Positions 1 through 10,105 of a DNA stretch of 64,000 nucleotides are shown in pieces (within the stretch, counting starts at the first letter, position 1; every line of letters begins with the position of its first letter). Made by a program: the position numbers and the translations under genes. The DNA comes from Ceratotherium simum simum (Eukaryota; Chordata; Mammalia; Perissodactyla; Rhinocerotidae). The stretch covers positions 16,625,656 to 16,689,655 of the forward strand of contig NW_004454197.1 in NCBI RefSeq assembly GCF_000283155.1, written 5' to 3'. A model generated the notes under the pieces. It saw only the letters and a program-made list of their open reading frames with translations, did no database searches and was not told the DNA's origin.

Positions 1-835
1 TCCTTTAATTTTTGCTTGTCTGGGAAATTTTGTTCTCTCCTTCCATTTTGAATGATAATTTTGCTGGGTAGAGTATTCTTGGCTGTAAGTTTTTTCCTTT
101 TAGCACTTTAAATATATCTTGCCACTCTCTTCTAGCATGTCAAGTTTCTGCTGAGAAGTCAGCTGATGGCCTTATGGGCTTTCCTTTGTATGTAACTTGT
201 CTTTCTCTGGCAGCTTTTAGGATTCTCTCTTTATCTTTAATTCTAGACATTTTGAATATGATGTGCCTTGTTGTGGGCCTCTTGGTTTTATCTTGTTTGG
301 GGCTCTCTGTGCTTCCTGTACCTGAATGTCTGCTTCCTTCCTTAGGTTAGGGATGTTTTCATCTATTATTTCTTGAAATAGATTCTCTGCCCCTTTGTCT
401 CTCTCTTCTCCTTCCGGGACACCTATAACTCAGATGTTAGTGTGCTTGATGTTGTCCCAGAGGTCCCTTAGCTGTCCTCACTCTTTTTAATTCTTTTCTC
501 TTTTACCTGTTCAGCTTGGGTCATTTCTTCTAGTCTTTTGTCCAGCTCACGGATCGTTCTTCTGTATCCTCTACTCTGCTTTTGAGTCCCTCTAGTGAAT
601 TTTTCATTTCCAGCATCGTATTCTTCATGTCTGATTGGTTCTGTTTTATATCTTCCATTTCTTTGTTGACATTCTCACTGAGTTCATCTATTCTTCTCCC
701 CACATCAGTCAGCATTCTTAACACTCTTAGTTTGAACTCCCTGTCGGGTAGGTTGCTCATTTCTGTTTCACTTAGTTCCTTTTCTGGGGTTTTGTCCTGT
801 TCCCTTACTTGGAATATATTCCTTTGCCTCCTCAT
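1..835 (-). pseudogene. L1 ORF1 (RNA-binding coiled-coil protein), broken and partial
   Basis: ORF1p is the trimeric RNA chaperone of the L1 ribonucleoprotein. The minus-strand start codon at 835-833 opens with MRRQRNIFQVREQ, followed by a heptad-rich stretch (LPDREFKLRVLRML, MKNTMLEMKNSLEGLKSRVEDTEER) typical of the ORF1p coiled coil. The frame then breaks. There is a one-base loss near 550 just after the DTEER segment and a second near 470-475. An in-frame stop lies near 430-432, just upstream of a readable VPEGEE motif. Another stop near 140 replaces a tryptophan-type codon. RNA-binding-domain similarity continues to the left edge. The lesions mean no functional ORF1p can be made. Confidence 0.85.
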
Positions 836-2380
836 TTTGCCTCTTTCCCTGTGCTTGTGTCTACGTATTAGGTAGCTCATCTACGTCTCCTGCTCTTGGA
901 TAGGTGACCTTATACAAGTGATGCCTTAGGAGTCCTACAGTGTGCTTCGCTCAGTTCTCAGTGTTCCAGGGGTGACCCCTATGTGGGCTACGTGTGTCCT
1001 TCTGTTGTGGCCTGTTTGCTCTCCCTGTAGGTGCCCAGGTAGGCCGAGTTATGCTCCTGGTCAGCTGTTGTAATGCTCAGCTGTTTGTAGTTGTTGTGGG
1101 TCCTTCAGTCGCTTTATCAGGTGTGGGGAGCCCCAGCTCAGTTGGCTGCAAGTTCTAATACCACATTTGTGTTGCAGTATTTCTTTTAAGTGAGTAGACC
1201 CCCAGCGTGGCAGGTTGTTAGGCTCTGGGCCTTACAATTGCTATAAGCCTCCAGCCTTTAGGTCTCTTGTCAGCTCTCTGAGGATTGCAGCTGGGTGGGG
1301 CTGGCCTCAGGCACAGGAGCATCCAATTGTTTCAGACTTTGGAAGGTGGGGTAAACCCCCTAAGTGGGTCTTTGAGAAGCACAAGTCTTCTGCAGCTGAC
1401 AAGCCCTGCCGCCCACAGGTCCACACACACAGTCAACACAGTCCTGCCCTGTGTGTGCCCCCTGGCCTCCTGAAGTGGACCCAGTCTCTCCACGGCGGGA
1501 GCCCCACACACTCTACCACCACCCCACGCTCTCCACCTGCTCCTTGTGCACGCCCTGCCCCACTGAAGTGGGCTCAGTTGCCAGGCTGCAGAGAATCCAG
1601 TCACCAATCTATGCAGGCCCACAAGTTGCCTGAGGGCTTGTTTGGTGGGGCCAGTCTCTAGGTTGGGCTTCCCGCCCTGGCTGAGCTGGATTAAATCGGG
1701 GCTCTAGTGGGTGGGGCAGACCCTGGGCTAGCAAGCCCCAGGGAGATCTCCAATGGCGTCTGTGTCAGCACGCCCACACCAGGCCACAACAATGGCCGCC
1801 ACCAATGTTCCAGTCCCTGGAGAGGTTTCACCTCTCACCGAGATGCACTCAGGGCCTATCAGGTGAGTCTCTTTTCACCAAAGCACTATGCACCTTTCTT
1901 TCTGGTGATTTTAGGATGCTTTCTGAAACGGGTGAGTTTGCGTGTGGGCCTTTTAAGAGCCGGTTTTAATTTCTTTGTGAACCAGGTTTTCTGGGGGTAT
2001 TCCCCAATGTTTTAGTAGCAGGCAAAGTCAGATATTATGCCACTCATCTTGATTGTGCTGGGTCCACAAAATGCCTACAGCAGGGATGCTCCCTGGCTCA
2101 GGACCCCGCGCCTCCAGGGAGGCTGCGTACCTTTGGGCTGCTCCCTGGCGGCCGTGAGGCGCTGCGGCTTGAGAAGGCAGCGTTTTTCCTCTCCAGAAGG
2201 GAGTTTCTGCCTCTTCTACCCCAGTTAGGATTGTCCTTTGTTGCAGGAGGTCCTCTTATCCAGTTTTCAGTTCTGTCTCAAGGGTAATTTTTCCACGAGT
2301 AGTTGTAAATTGGCTGTGTCTGCGGGAGGAGGTGAGTTCAGAGTGTGCCTACGCCACCACCTTGACTTCTCTCCCCCCTC
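836..2380 (-). promoter_or_regulatory. L1 5'UTR / internal promoter region
   Basis: About 1.5 kb of GC-richer DNA precedes the ORF1 start on the minus strand and ends at the canonical L1 5' terminus. In L1 elements this region carries the internal RNA polymerase II promoter; that role is family knowledge and is not shown by the sequence. Several open frames cross it in both orientations (148 codons at 1215-1661 plus, 96 codons at 1332-1622 minus), but none resembles a known protein. Confidence 0.75.
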
Positions 2381-2429
2381 CATCTTTTTAATCATGCTCC
2401 AAAATAGAATTTGTTAGCACAAATATTGA

Positions 2430-2635
2430 TGTGCATTTACATTAAATGTTTATCATGTACTAGGCACTGCGCCTTATTTTATTCAATTCTCACAGCAACC
2501 CTGGGAGGTAAGTATCATTATCCCCATTTTATAGATGAGGAAACTGAGGTTCAATAATTTGCTCAAGGTAACACGATGTTGGTGCTGGAACCCAGGACCA
2601 TCTGGCCCAGAGTCTAAGTTATACATTACACTCTT
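2430..2635 (-). repeat. MIR SINE fragment
   Basis: Reads as the reverse complement of MIR. The conserved block CCCCATTTTATAGATGAGG AAACTGAGG (2522-2550) follows an ATTCTCACAGCAACCCTGGGAGG block, and the left end carries the MIR 3' words TACTAGGCACTGCGC. Old tRNA-derived SINE, no longer mobile. Confidence 0.85.
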
Positions 2636-2674
2636 GTACTTGGAATAGCACCCTATTCTTGTACTTGGAATAGC
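2632..2674. repeat. Tandem duplication, 18-bp core, period 25
   Basis: The 18-base word TCTTGTACTTGGAATAGC occurs at 2632-2649 and again at 2657-2674, exact. It sits at the edge of the MIR and looks like a local slippage or short duplication. Confidence 0.9.
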
Positions 2675-3184
2675 TGCCCTCAGTGAATGAGTAGGGGGCC
2701 GATGACTCTCAGGCCTGGCCATGTGTTGAACGTTCCAGACTCTGTTTCTTGAACTGATGAAATTGTTACATGAGATAGCACATTATGTTCATGAGAGAGG
2801 AGCATGCCAATTTGTTGTTTCCACAATTGCTGGGACACTCGTCTTCCCTGATTTCCTATCCCTTTTACCCTCCTTAGTTCTCCTGCAACACTGGCTCAAG
2901 GCTTCCTGGAGCCAGGACGATCACCTGCAGAAGCCAGGACGATCACCTGCAGGAGCCAGCAATGGACTCCACCATATTCACTCAGACCCCTGGTGAGATG
3001 CCCAGAGGCTTCAGACCAGGATGGAGGGAAACACAGCTGCAAATAGGGAGGGCAGTGGTGCCTTTTGGCAACTCAGAGGTTTGGGAAGGAAACAGAGAGA
3101 ATGCTTTCTCAGAATCTAGTTCCTAATGCCTTTATTTTATCCTGATATGACAAATATGTTCGTGCTGGAGTAACACCCCGAGAG
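2675..3184. other. Unassigned single-copy stretch
   Basis: No repeat family, exon or RNA gene recognised. It contains a 21-bp tandem duplication (2910-2952). The 79-codon frame at 2757-2996 is unrecognisable and crosses that duplication, so it is probably chance. Confidence 0.5.
2910..2952. repeat. Tandem duplication, 21-bp unit, period 22
   Basis: AGCCAGGACGATCACCTGCAG is present at 2910-2930 and repeated exactly at 2932-2952 with one A between copies. Identity of both units suggests a recent local event compared with the diverged repeats around it. Confidence 0.92.
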
Positions 3185-3345
3185 ACTATTTAATTCAATT
3201 TTTTTAACTGATGGGTTGAAGGTGAGGCTCAGAGGCCATGTGAACTGCTGGTGGTGACACAGCAGGTAAACAGATCACAGGTGGTTACACAGCAGGCAGG
3301 TGACAGAGTTGAGACAGAACAAGGAAGTCGAGATCTGCTGCCCAT
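3185..3345 (-). repeat. MIR-like SINE fragment
   Basis: GTGAGGCTCAGAGGCC followed by GGTGACACAGCAGG, then repeated TTACACAGCAGG and GACAGAGTTGAGACAGAAC words, matches the minus-strand MIR order (CTGAGGCTCAGAGAGG ... TCACACAGC ... GGCAGAGC). Strongly diverged, with a partly repeated ACACAGCAGG block. Confidence 0.5.
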
Positions 3346-3387
3346 CTGAGCACATGATGCAGCCAACCCTCCCAGGCTCATGGCCAC

Positions 3388-3884
3388 TGTGATGGTTCAA
3401 CTTATGTGTCCACTTGACTGGGCCATGGAATGCCCAGATATCTGGGTAAACACTATTTCTGGGTATGTCTGTGAAGGTGTTTCCTGAAGAGATTAGCATG
3501 TGAATTGGTGGGCTGAGTAAAGTAGATGCCCTTCCGCCATGTGGGCAAACATCATCCAATATGTTGAGGGCCTGAACAGAACAAAAAGGCTGAAGAATGT
3601 TGAGTTCTCTCTCTGCCTGGCTACTTGAACTGGGACATCCATCTCCTGCCCTTGCACTCCTGGTTCTCAGGCCTTCAGACCCAAACTGGAATCCACACCA
3701 TCAGCTCTCTGGGTCTCAAGCCTTCAAACTACACCACCAGTCTTCCTGGGTCTCCAGCTTGTAGATGGCAGATCATGGGACTGCTTAGCGTCCAATATCA
3801 TGTGATCCGATTCCTTACAATAACTTTCACTTATTTAAATTAATCTCCTATTGGTCTTCTCTCCGGAGAACCTTGACTAACACA
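3388..3884 (+). mobile_element. Solo LTR, MaLR/MLT1-like, complete with target duplication
   Basis: The element starts TGTGATGGTT and ends GACTAACACA, so it has the TG...CA termini of an LTR. It is flanked on both sides by the same five bases, GCCAC (3383-3387 and 3885-3889), as retroviral integration produces. The interior matches a widespread mammalian repeat (CAACTTATGTGTCCACTTGACTGGGCC near the start, TTCTCCGGAGAACC near the end). No internal retroviral region is present, so this is a solo LTR left by recombination or part of a MaLR element. The subfamily name is uncertain. Confidence 0.8.
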
Positions 3885-4760
3885 GCCACCTTCACTGATC
3901 TGCACTCTATTGGAGTATAGGTGAGCGAGACCGACTCACACTGGCTTAAGCAAAAAGGGAGGGTTATGGGAGGCCCTTGGTAGTGTATCAAGCTGAGTTT
4001 AAGGAAAAACCCAACAACCAAGCTTCAGAGAAGCAGACATCCAGATCACTCTGGGGCCTAAGAAGCAGAACCAGGAACTCAAATGCCACCAGGATTCCCT
4101 TTTCCCATGCATTGCCTCTGCTTCTCTCTGAGCACTGGCTCTATTCTCTCCTTTTCAGAACTGATTTCTACATGGGGCATGGGACATGGCTGCTGGCAGC
4201 TCCACATCTATACCAAAGTAAAAGAGGCTTTTCTGCATACCCGCCCAGGGAAGGATATTGGCTGGTTTTTGTGTCACGTGCCTAGCCCTGTATGTATTGG
4301 GCAGGAATATTAGGATAGACATCTTTCATTAGAGCCCCATCATAGTAGTGAGAATGAATCAGTCCCTCCAAAAACTGTAGGGATGTTTGGACAGAAAGGA
4401 GGCTCTTCACCACTCTATCTGTGCCATGTACATGCAGATGGAGCTCCCAACAGTGACTGTAACTAGGTAGGGCCTCGACACGACTTAAAAATTGCAAATT
4501 GATCTTGTTCATGCCATAACCTTCCATAGAACAATCTGAAGGTTAATTTGCGGGAAAAGTAGTGTATGTGCTGATCAGAGGTCAAAGGACAAATGTCCAC
4601 ACTAAAATAGGACCTCAATACGTTGAGTTGCTTCTACATGAGATAGAGACAAGAGATGAGGCCACAATTGTCCTAGGATCAGTACTGGATAGGGGTAAAG
4701 TGTTAGGTACCACGAGCAACACAGAATTTCACTTCTCGACTTAAAATCATTGGGCGCGTG
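3885..4760. other. Unassigned stretch
   Basis: No gene seen. Frames of 60-102 codons on both strands are unrecognisable. The first 300 bases (TGGCTTAAGCAAAAAGGGAGG) resemble an old dispersed repeat I cannot name. Confidence 0.4.
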
Positions 4761-4764
4761 GAGG

Positions 4765-4915
4765 AAGAGTTGCTTTGGAAGTCAGTTTAAGCACCCTGTT
4801 TCTCAGATGAGGGAACTGAGACCCAGACAGGGGAAGCAACTGGTCAAAAACTGCACAGATAATTATTTGGAAGCCAGAATTTACTGAGCCCAGAAGTGTG
4901 TTCTTTCTCTAGAGT
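4765..4915 (-). repeat. MIR SINE fragment
   Basis: TTTCTCAGATGAGGGAACTGAGACCCAGACAGGGGAAG with a following AACTGCACAGATAATTATTTGGAAGCC is the minus-strand MIR core (CATTTTACAGATGAGGAAACTGAGG ... GTCACACAGC). Confidence 0.7.
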
Positions 4916-5879
4916 CTCTCCCTATGAAGGTCCATTCATCTGTGCCACCCAACCTTAGATGCTTCTTTCCAACCCCTCTGAGATGGAATTAGGTAGAAAA
5001 ATCAATAACCCTTGTTCCCTTTCTAAACTTCCCTGCAATTTCCCAGGGTCATGGGACCCTGGCAGCAGCCTGCTTGTAGCAAGGATGAGGAAGAGGGAGA
5101 GAAAGATAGGTACGCTGCTGCTGCCCCCAGAATATGTGGGGCTACCTGCTCTCCGGGGCAGCCCCTGTCAGTGACCAGCCACTTGGGCATCCAGCCCTGA
5201 CCCCTCTGTGGCTGTCCTTTTGCAGTGGAGATTAAGAAGGTAGAGGTAGAGAGACCGTGGGAGGAAAGGAAAAGAGAAAGAGAGAAATAGTAAGGGAAAA
5301 TGAGGGAGTTGGAGATGGAGGAAGAGAAGAAGGAAGAAAGAGAAGTAAAAGAAAGACAGGGAGAGACAGAGAGATGTGGTTGGCCACACATGCAGAAAGA
5401 GATCAACGGTGACAGCGAGTTGCAGGTAAGGACCACAGAGAGAATGTGAGTTATAGAATCATGGACCCTGCTGAGAATGAGGACCTGGGTTTCTGACTGA
5501 CACAGAAGGATGATCACCAATAGACCTATGCAGAAGGAGAAAGAGCTGAGGATGAGTCTAGCCTGCATTCCTTCTATGTATCATACAATCACGGCTGTTT
5601 ACTAACACCCACAGTGGCTCTGCAGCCAGGAACTGAGAATGATAAAGTCAAACTCTCCCCACGCTTGCCCAGAGGCCCTGAACCTAGCTGCAGAAAGCTA
5701 CTTACAGGAAAAGGCCATTGACTGATGAGAATCACTCACCCAAAATATATTTATTCCACGCCTACTATCAGCTCAGCTAGTGGAAGCCTTGAACTGTCCG
5801 TCTCCTAATCCTGGGCTCCCGTATTTTTCCAAGCCGTACTGTCTTCCAATTGGCAACATCATCATCCATCTTCTTTATC
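4916..5879. other. Unassigned stretch with a purine-rich tract
   Basis: No gene or repeat family recognised, apart from a strongly purine-biased tract at about 5225-5385 (GGAGGAAAGG, AGAGAAAG words). The 181-codon minus frame at 5023-5568 runs through the complement of that tract, giving serine/leucine/phenylalanine-rich translation. That is a composition artefact, not a protein. Confidence 0.5.
5225..5385. repeat. GA-rich low-complexity tract
   Basis: About 160 bases almost without pyrimidine runs on the plus strand, built of irregular GGAA, GAGA and AAAG words. Homopurine-homopyrimidine DNA of this kind can form triplexes, but no mirror-repeat symmetry is obvious. Confidence 0.75.
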
Positions 5880-6110
5880 ACCATCATCAGAGAAGCTCCT
5901 CTTTATTGAGTGCTTCCCATGTGCTAGACACAGTATTAAGTATATTATGTACACTCTGTCTGATCTGGACAATGGCTATGTAAGAGAGGCCATATTCATA
6001 GCCTAGTTTTGCACAACCAAGGCAAGTAATCAGAAAGGTTATACAACTTTCCTGAGAACAAATAGCTGCTGCATATCAGAATCAAGCCTCACACTCATAG
6101 CTTCGTTTGT
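5880..6110 (-). repeat. MIR SINE fragment
   Basis: TTTATTGAGTGCTTCCCATGTGCTAGACACAGTATTAAGTATATTATGTAC is the reverse complement of the MIR 3' half. A diverged core follows (TTTTGCACAACCAAGGCAAGTAATCAG). Confidence 0.75.
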
Positions 6111-6354
6111 ATTCCAAAGAACCCAGAATGAGCCAAAGAAAAGGAGCAAGTTGGGTCATCTACAGCAGCTGGTCCACAACCCTCCACCACTGCAACACTC
6201 GACCCATTTCAGATACCGGGATGTTGCTGAGTATCAAAGGGGGCTCTGCCCAAAAGACGGATTGGTTTTTAGAAAAGTTTGAATGAATCCTATCTGTCGA
6301 GTATGTATGTTCTTCACACTGGGAGTCCACACGCTTTCTCATTCCCTAATTTAC
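6111..6354. other. Unassigned short stretch
   Basis: No recognisable gene or repeat. Confidence 0.4.
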
Positions 6355-7868
6355 TTGTACCTTCATTTATTCAACAAATATTTATGGGGTGCCTACTTTG
6401 TGTCTGACAGTACTCTAGGTGTTTAGAATATAGGTGTGAACAAACCAAAGTTCATAGTCTAGTGAAGGGAGATAAAGTGTAAACAAATAAACAGATAAAT
6501 ATGTAATATAAACACAGACAGGAATAATTGCTATGAACAAAAAGTAAGAGGATAGAAAGCAACAGAGGTGTTATTTCAGATAATGTGGTCTGTGAGAGTT
6601 CTCTGAAGGAAGTCCCAGCAAAGGGACTGAGAAGCAGAAGTCTCAATGAAATGAGGGGCTGAGCTATGGGGATGTCTGAGAGAAGATCAATCCCAGCAGA
6701 GAAAAGGGCAAGTGCAAAGGACCCGGACAGAAGAATCTTTTGTGTGTTCAAGGAACAGTGAGCAGGCCAAGACTGCTGGAGAGAAGATGAGGTCAAAGCA
6801 GGCGCCAGATAATTTAAGGTTTGGAGAGCTTGACATGGATTTGGAATTTTATCAAAGAGAAATATCAACTTACTTAACGGGAGTGCAAGTTCAGATTCAC
6901 ATGTTACAGTGCTCTCCCTGGCTGCGGTGAGAATGCATGAGCATAGGAAGACCAGTTAGGAGTCTCTGGCCAGTGACTGGGTGACAGGCCATAATGGCTT
7001 GGGGTGGATGGTAGCAGAGGATCCGGTGAGTATTGGTCAGACTCTGGAGATATTCTGATCAACTGCATGTGCAGTGTGAGAGAAAAGAGAGGAGTCAGGG
7101 ATTACTTCAGTATATGAGCCTCGGCAAGAGGGTGAATTGAGGCAACATGTACTAATTTAGAGGCTACTGGGGGAGTGTAATTTGGGGAGGGAAGGGGAGA
7201 AAAATCAAGTGTCTAGTTTGAGACATGTATAGTTGGAGATGACTATGAGCCATCTAAGCGGAAATATGAAGTACGCAGTTGAATACATGTCTAGACTTCC
7301 AAGAGGAAAAGCAAAAAATGTGAGCGTCATCAGCATATAGATGATATTTAAGTCATAGGACTAGAAAAGGCCCCCCAGCGTACATGTATAGATGGGAAGA
7401 GAAGAGGACAGGGATAAGCCCTGAGGCATCCAACATTTAGGGGTCAAGAGGAGGAGGAAGCCCCAGAAAAATGACTGTGAATGAGGGGCCGGCCCCGTGG
7501 CTTAGCGGTTAAGTGCGCGCGCTCTGCTGCTGGTGGCCCAGGTTTGGATCCCGGGCGCGCACCGACGCACCGCTTCTCCGGCCATGCTGAGGCTGTGTCC
7601 CACATACAGCAACTAGAAGGATGTGCAACTATGACATATAACTATCTACTGGGGCTTTGGGGAGAAAAAGGGGGGGAAAAAAAGGCAGAGGATTGGCAAT
7701 AGATGTTAGCTCAGGGCTGATCTTCCTCACAAAAAAAAAAAAAAAAAGGACTGTGAATGAGCACCAGTGAGGCAGGAGGGAGCCAGATAGTGCAATATCC
7801 CAAAAGCAGGGGAAGAAAGGGTTTCAAGGAAGGAGGGGTAGAAACTTTCTCCAATGCTGTTAAATGCC
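6355..7868 (-). mobile_element. LINE-2 (L2) fossil with reverse-transcriptase remnant, split by ERE
   Basis: Minus-strand L2. The left end is the L2 3' terminus (TTCATTTATTCAACAAATATTTATGG, reverse of the AATAAATATTTGTTGAATGAA end). Further right come 3'UTR words (GTGCAAAGGACC, GAGAACAGTGAGCAGG-type) and then ORF2 coding remnant. On the minus strand, codons at 7326-7337 spell YADD in a KYHLYADDAH context. A diverged PQG...IYT segment lies just upstream at about 7380-7435, as in CR1/L2 reverse transcriptases (the YXDD catalytic box). Similarity resumes after the ERE (7762-7868: GGTTTCAAGGAAGGAGG, AATGCTGTTAAATGCCC). Many stops; inactive. Confidence 0.85.
7486..7748 (+). mobile_element. ERE SINE (body type A, one tail module)
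   Basis: tRNA-derived equine SINE. It starts GGGCCGGCCCCGTGG, has an A box TGGCTTAGCGG and a B-box-like GGTTTGGATCCC, the type-A body (ACAGCAACTAGAAGGATGTG), one GATGTTAGCTCAGGGCTGA tail module, and an A-rich tail. The 13-base duplication GACTGTGAATGAG flanks it (7473-7485, 7749-7761). That marks LINE-driven target-primed insertion into the L2 fossil. Little diverged, so relatively recent. Confidence 0.95.
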
Positions 7869-9127
7869 CAGGTCCCAGTTTCTTTGCCTGGGCTGCTAAG
7901 AGCCCGGTTGACCATGTGATAGCCTAGGTGAGAAATGGAGGAGTTCTCATAACCAGGCTGTCCTGACATCATGCCTTTGAGCTTGACTCTGGAAAAATGT
8001 CAATCCTGAGAGACAGCAGAGCAATCAGTAGCCCAGAACAAAATTCTCCAGGCCTCGAATAAATCTCAGGGGATGCACTCTGCCCAAAGCAAGGAGTATG
8101 CCTGTATGCCACATGGCTAGATGGAGGTCACCATAGATCCTGTGGCCAGGATGGGCCACTGGATCTATCTCAGCCCCAAAGTGCTTGGAGTGTCAGAATA
8201 CAAGAACATCTCAGTGTTATTTAGGAATACTGTGGTTTATTAAATGATACACGCAATCAAAAAAGTGGACCAAGTCTAAAATCTGGAACACATTCTCTAC
8301 TCCCATAGGCTTTCTGCATCCCCTCCAGGTCATGGGCCCAGCCCCACATGGGTCATCTGGAAGTGATTGGGTAGAGTTAGCTGACTTCAACACGATGGCT
8401 AGGACTCAAAACTGCCATAATATTACACAGATAACTGTTATATTCCTCCTCCTGATTTTAGTTCTTACTTGAATAAGTTTCTTAGTTCTAAACTAACCAG
8501 AGCATGAGCCTCAGTGAAAATTCTCAAGAATATGAATTCTATAGATGACCTCATTTCAAAATATTACCACCACTTGCGGAGGGTTGATGGGGGGAGGGAT
8601 ACACTTGCTCTACTGGAACCAGCTTGACCAACCTCCAACTATAATGTATGAGCTTGGCTGAGTACCCGTCCTCAGGAAGCCAACAGATCCCCAGGTGGAC
8701 ACTCCCCTAGCTGGTTGAGACTGGGCAGCCTCAGAGGACATCTGTGATGTGTTTCCTACTATAACCTAGAAGCCAGCTGCCTCCTCTTTCTCTGCTTCCT
8801 ATGTCTCATAAAACTCTCCCAGTTTTCACCTACAACAACCCACTCACAGAACTCAGCAACTTTTGAGTTCCCCTAAAGAAACCACTCATACAAAAGAATT
8901 TGCAAACCAGATGGATGTGCCTGAGGCTATCCTGAAGGAGAGAGAAGAGAAGATGTACATCACAGACACTACAGCAAAAAGCTTCAAAAGCCCCCTGGGC
9001 ATTTCTGTTCCTCCACGTTTCTGACTTCCGTTGACCTTGGGCCCATACCCTGCCACACCCACTCCACCCTAGCCTCTCATTACCAGACTCCAGGCTCTTG
9101 TCTCTTTCTCAATCCTATCCTTGCAGT
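7869..9127. other. Unassigned stretch, about 1.26 kb
   Basis: No exon, RNA gene or named repeat recognised. About 8575-8900 has words (CCAGCTTGACCAACC, CTCACAGAACTCAGC) reminiscent of an old LTR-type repeat, too diverged to assign. Confidence 0.4.
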
Positions 9128-10105
9128 CTGGCAACTTTTTTTTTTTTAATAAGACCTTATATTTTTTTGAGCAGTTTTAGGTTCACAGCAAAATTGAGAG
9201 GAAGGTATAGAAATTTCCCATATCCCCCTTGCCCCCACACATGCATAGCCTTCCTCATTATCGACATCCCCCACCAGAGTGGTACATTTGTTACAACCCA
9301 TGAACCTCCATTGACACATCATCACCTAAAGGCCATAGCTGACATTAGGGTTCATTCTTGGTGTTGTACATTCTATGAGTTTGGACAAACGTGTAATGAC
9401 AATTCTATATCATTACAGTATCATACAGAGTAGTTTCACTGCCCATTCATCCCTCCCTCTCCCTCAACCCCTGGCAACCACTGATCTTTTTACTGTCTCT
9501 ATAGTTTTGTCTTTTCCAGAAGGTCATATAGTTGGAATCATACTGCATGTAGCCTTTTCAGATTGACTTCTTTCACTTAGTAATATGCATTTAAGTTTCT
9601 TCCATGTCTTTTCATAGCTTGATAGCTCTTTTTTTTTTTTTAGCACTGAATGATATTCCATTGCCTAGATGTACCACAGTTTATTTATCCATTCACCTAC
9701 TGAAGGACATCTTGGCAATTATGAATAAAGCTACTATAAATGTCTGTGTGCAGGTTTTTGTGTGGACATAAGTTTTCATCTCCTTTGGGTAAATATCAAA
9801 GAGCATGATTGCTGGATCGTATGGTAAGAGTATGTTTAGTTTTGTATGAAACCACCAAATTGCCTTCCAAAATGGCTGCACTATTTTGCATTCCCACCAG
9901 CAACGAATGAGAGTTCCTGTTGCTCCACAGCCTCACCAGCATTTGGTATTGTTAATGTTCTGGATTTGGGCCATTCTAATGGGTGTGTAGTAGTATCTCA
10001 CTGTTGTTTTAATTTGCATTTCCATGATGATGTATGATTGTGAAGCACATTTTCATATGCTTATTTGCCATCTGTATATTTTCTTTTGTGAAGCAACCAT
10101 CCTTT
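9128..10105 (-). mobile_element. L1M 3' fragment
   Basis: Starts with a T-run at 9136-9147 (poly-A on the minus strand). It continues with well-known L1M 3'UTR words on the plus strand (GAGCAGTTTTAGGTTCACAG, ACAACCCATGAACCTCCATTG, CTGGCAACCACTGATC), then ORF2 carboxy-terminal sequence. The minus-strand frame 9881-9693 includes LLPYDPAIMLFDIYP and FIVALFIIAK, matching the LPYDPAIPLLGIYP and ALF.IAK segments of L1 ORF2p. 5'-truncated at about 10105. Confidence 0.88.

Larger units (their letters stand above)
1..2380 (-). mobile_element. LINE-1 (L1), 5' part, runs off left edge
   Basis: The element lies on the minus strand and enters the window inside ORF1. Reading leftward from 2380 it shows an L1 5'UTR beginning GGAGGGGGGAGAGAAGTCAAG, then ORF1 from about 835. 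The 5' start is of the mammalian L1 GGGGAGAGAAGTCAAG type, so this copy was not 5'-truncated on insertion, which is unusual for L1. Its ORF2 and 3' end lie outside the window, so completeness and the target-site duplication cannot be judged. ORF1 is broken, so the copy is not autonomous. Confidence 0.88.

Noticed and set aside
1332..1622. 96-codon minus-strand frame in the L1 5'UTR
   Set aside because: Lies in non-coding L1 leader, unrecognisable, upstream of ORF1; chance frame in GC-rich DNA.
5023..5568. 181-codon minus-strand frame rich in S, L and F
   Set aside because: It is the complement of a purine-rich low-complexity tract; the biased composition explains both the length and the residues.
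5870..5895. CATCATCATC-type run as a possible repeat array
   Set aside because: Too short and irregular; no spacers, so not a CRISPR-like structure. No CRISPR array exists in the window.
6452..6868. 138-codon minus frame
   Set aside because: Falls within the 3' region of the L2 fossil, which is non-coding or eroded; no recognisable motif.
7500..7570. tRNA-like A and B boxes (also in the other EREs) as possible tRNA genes
   Set aside because: They belong to ERE SINEs; no cloverleaf acceptor stem or tRNA 3' end follows.
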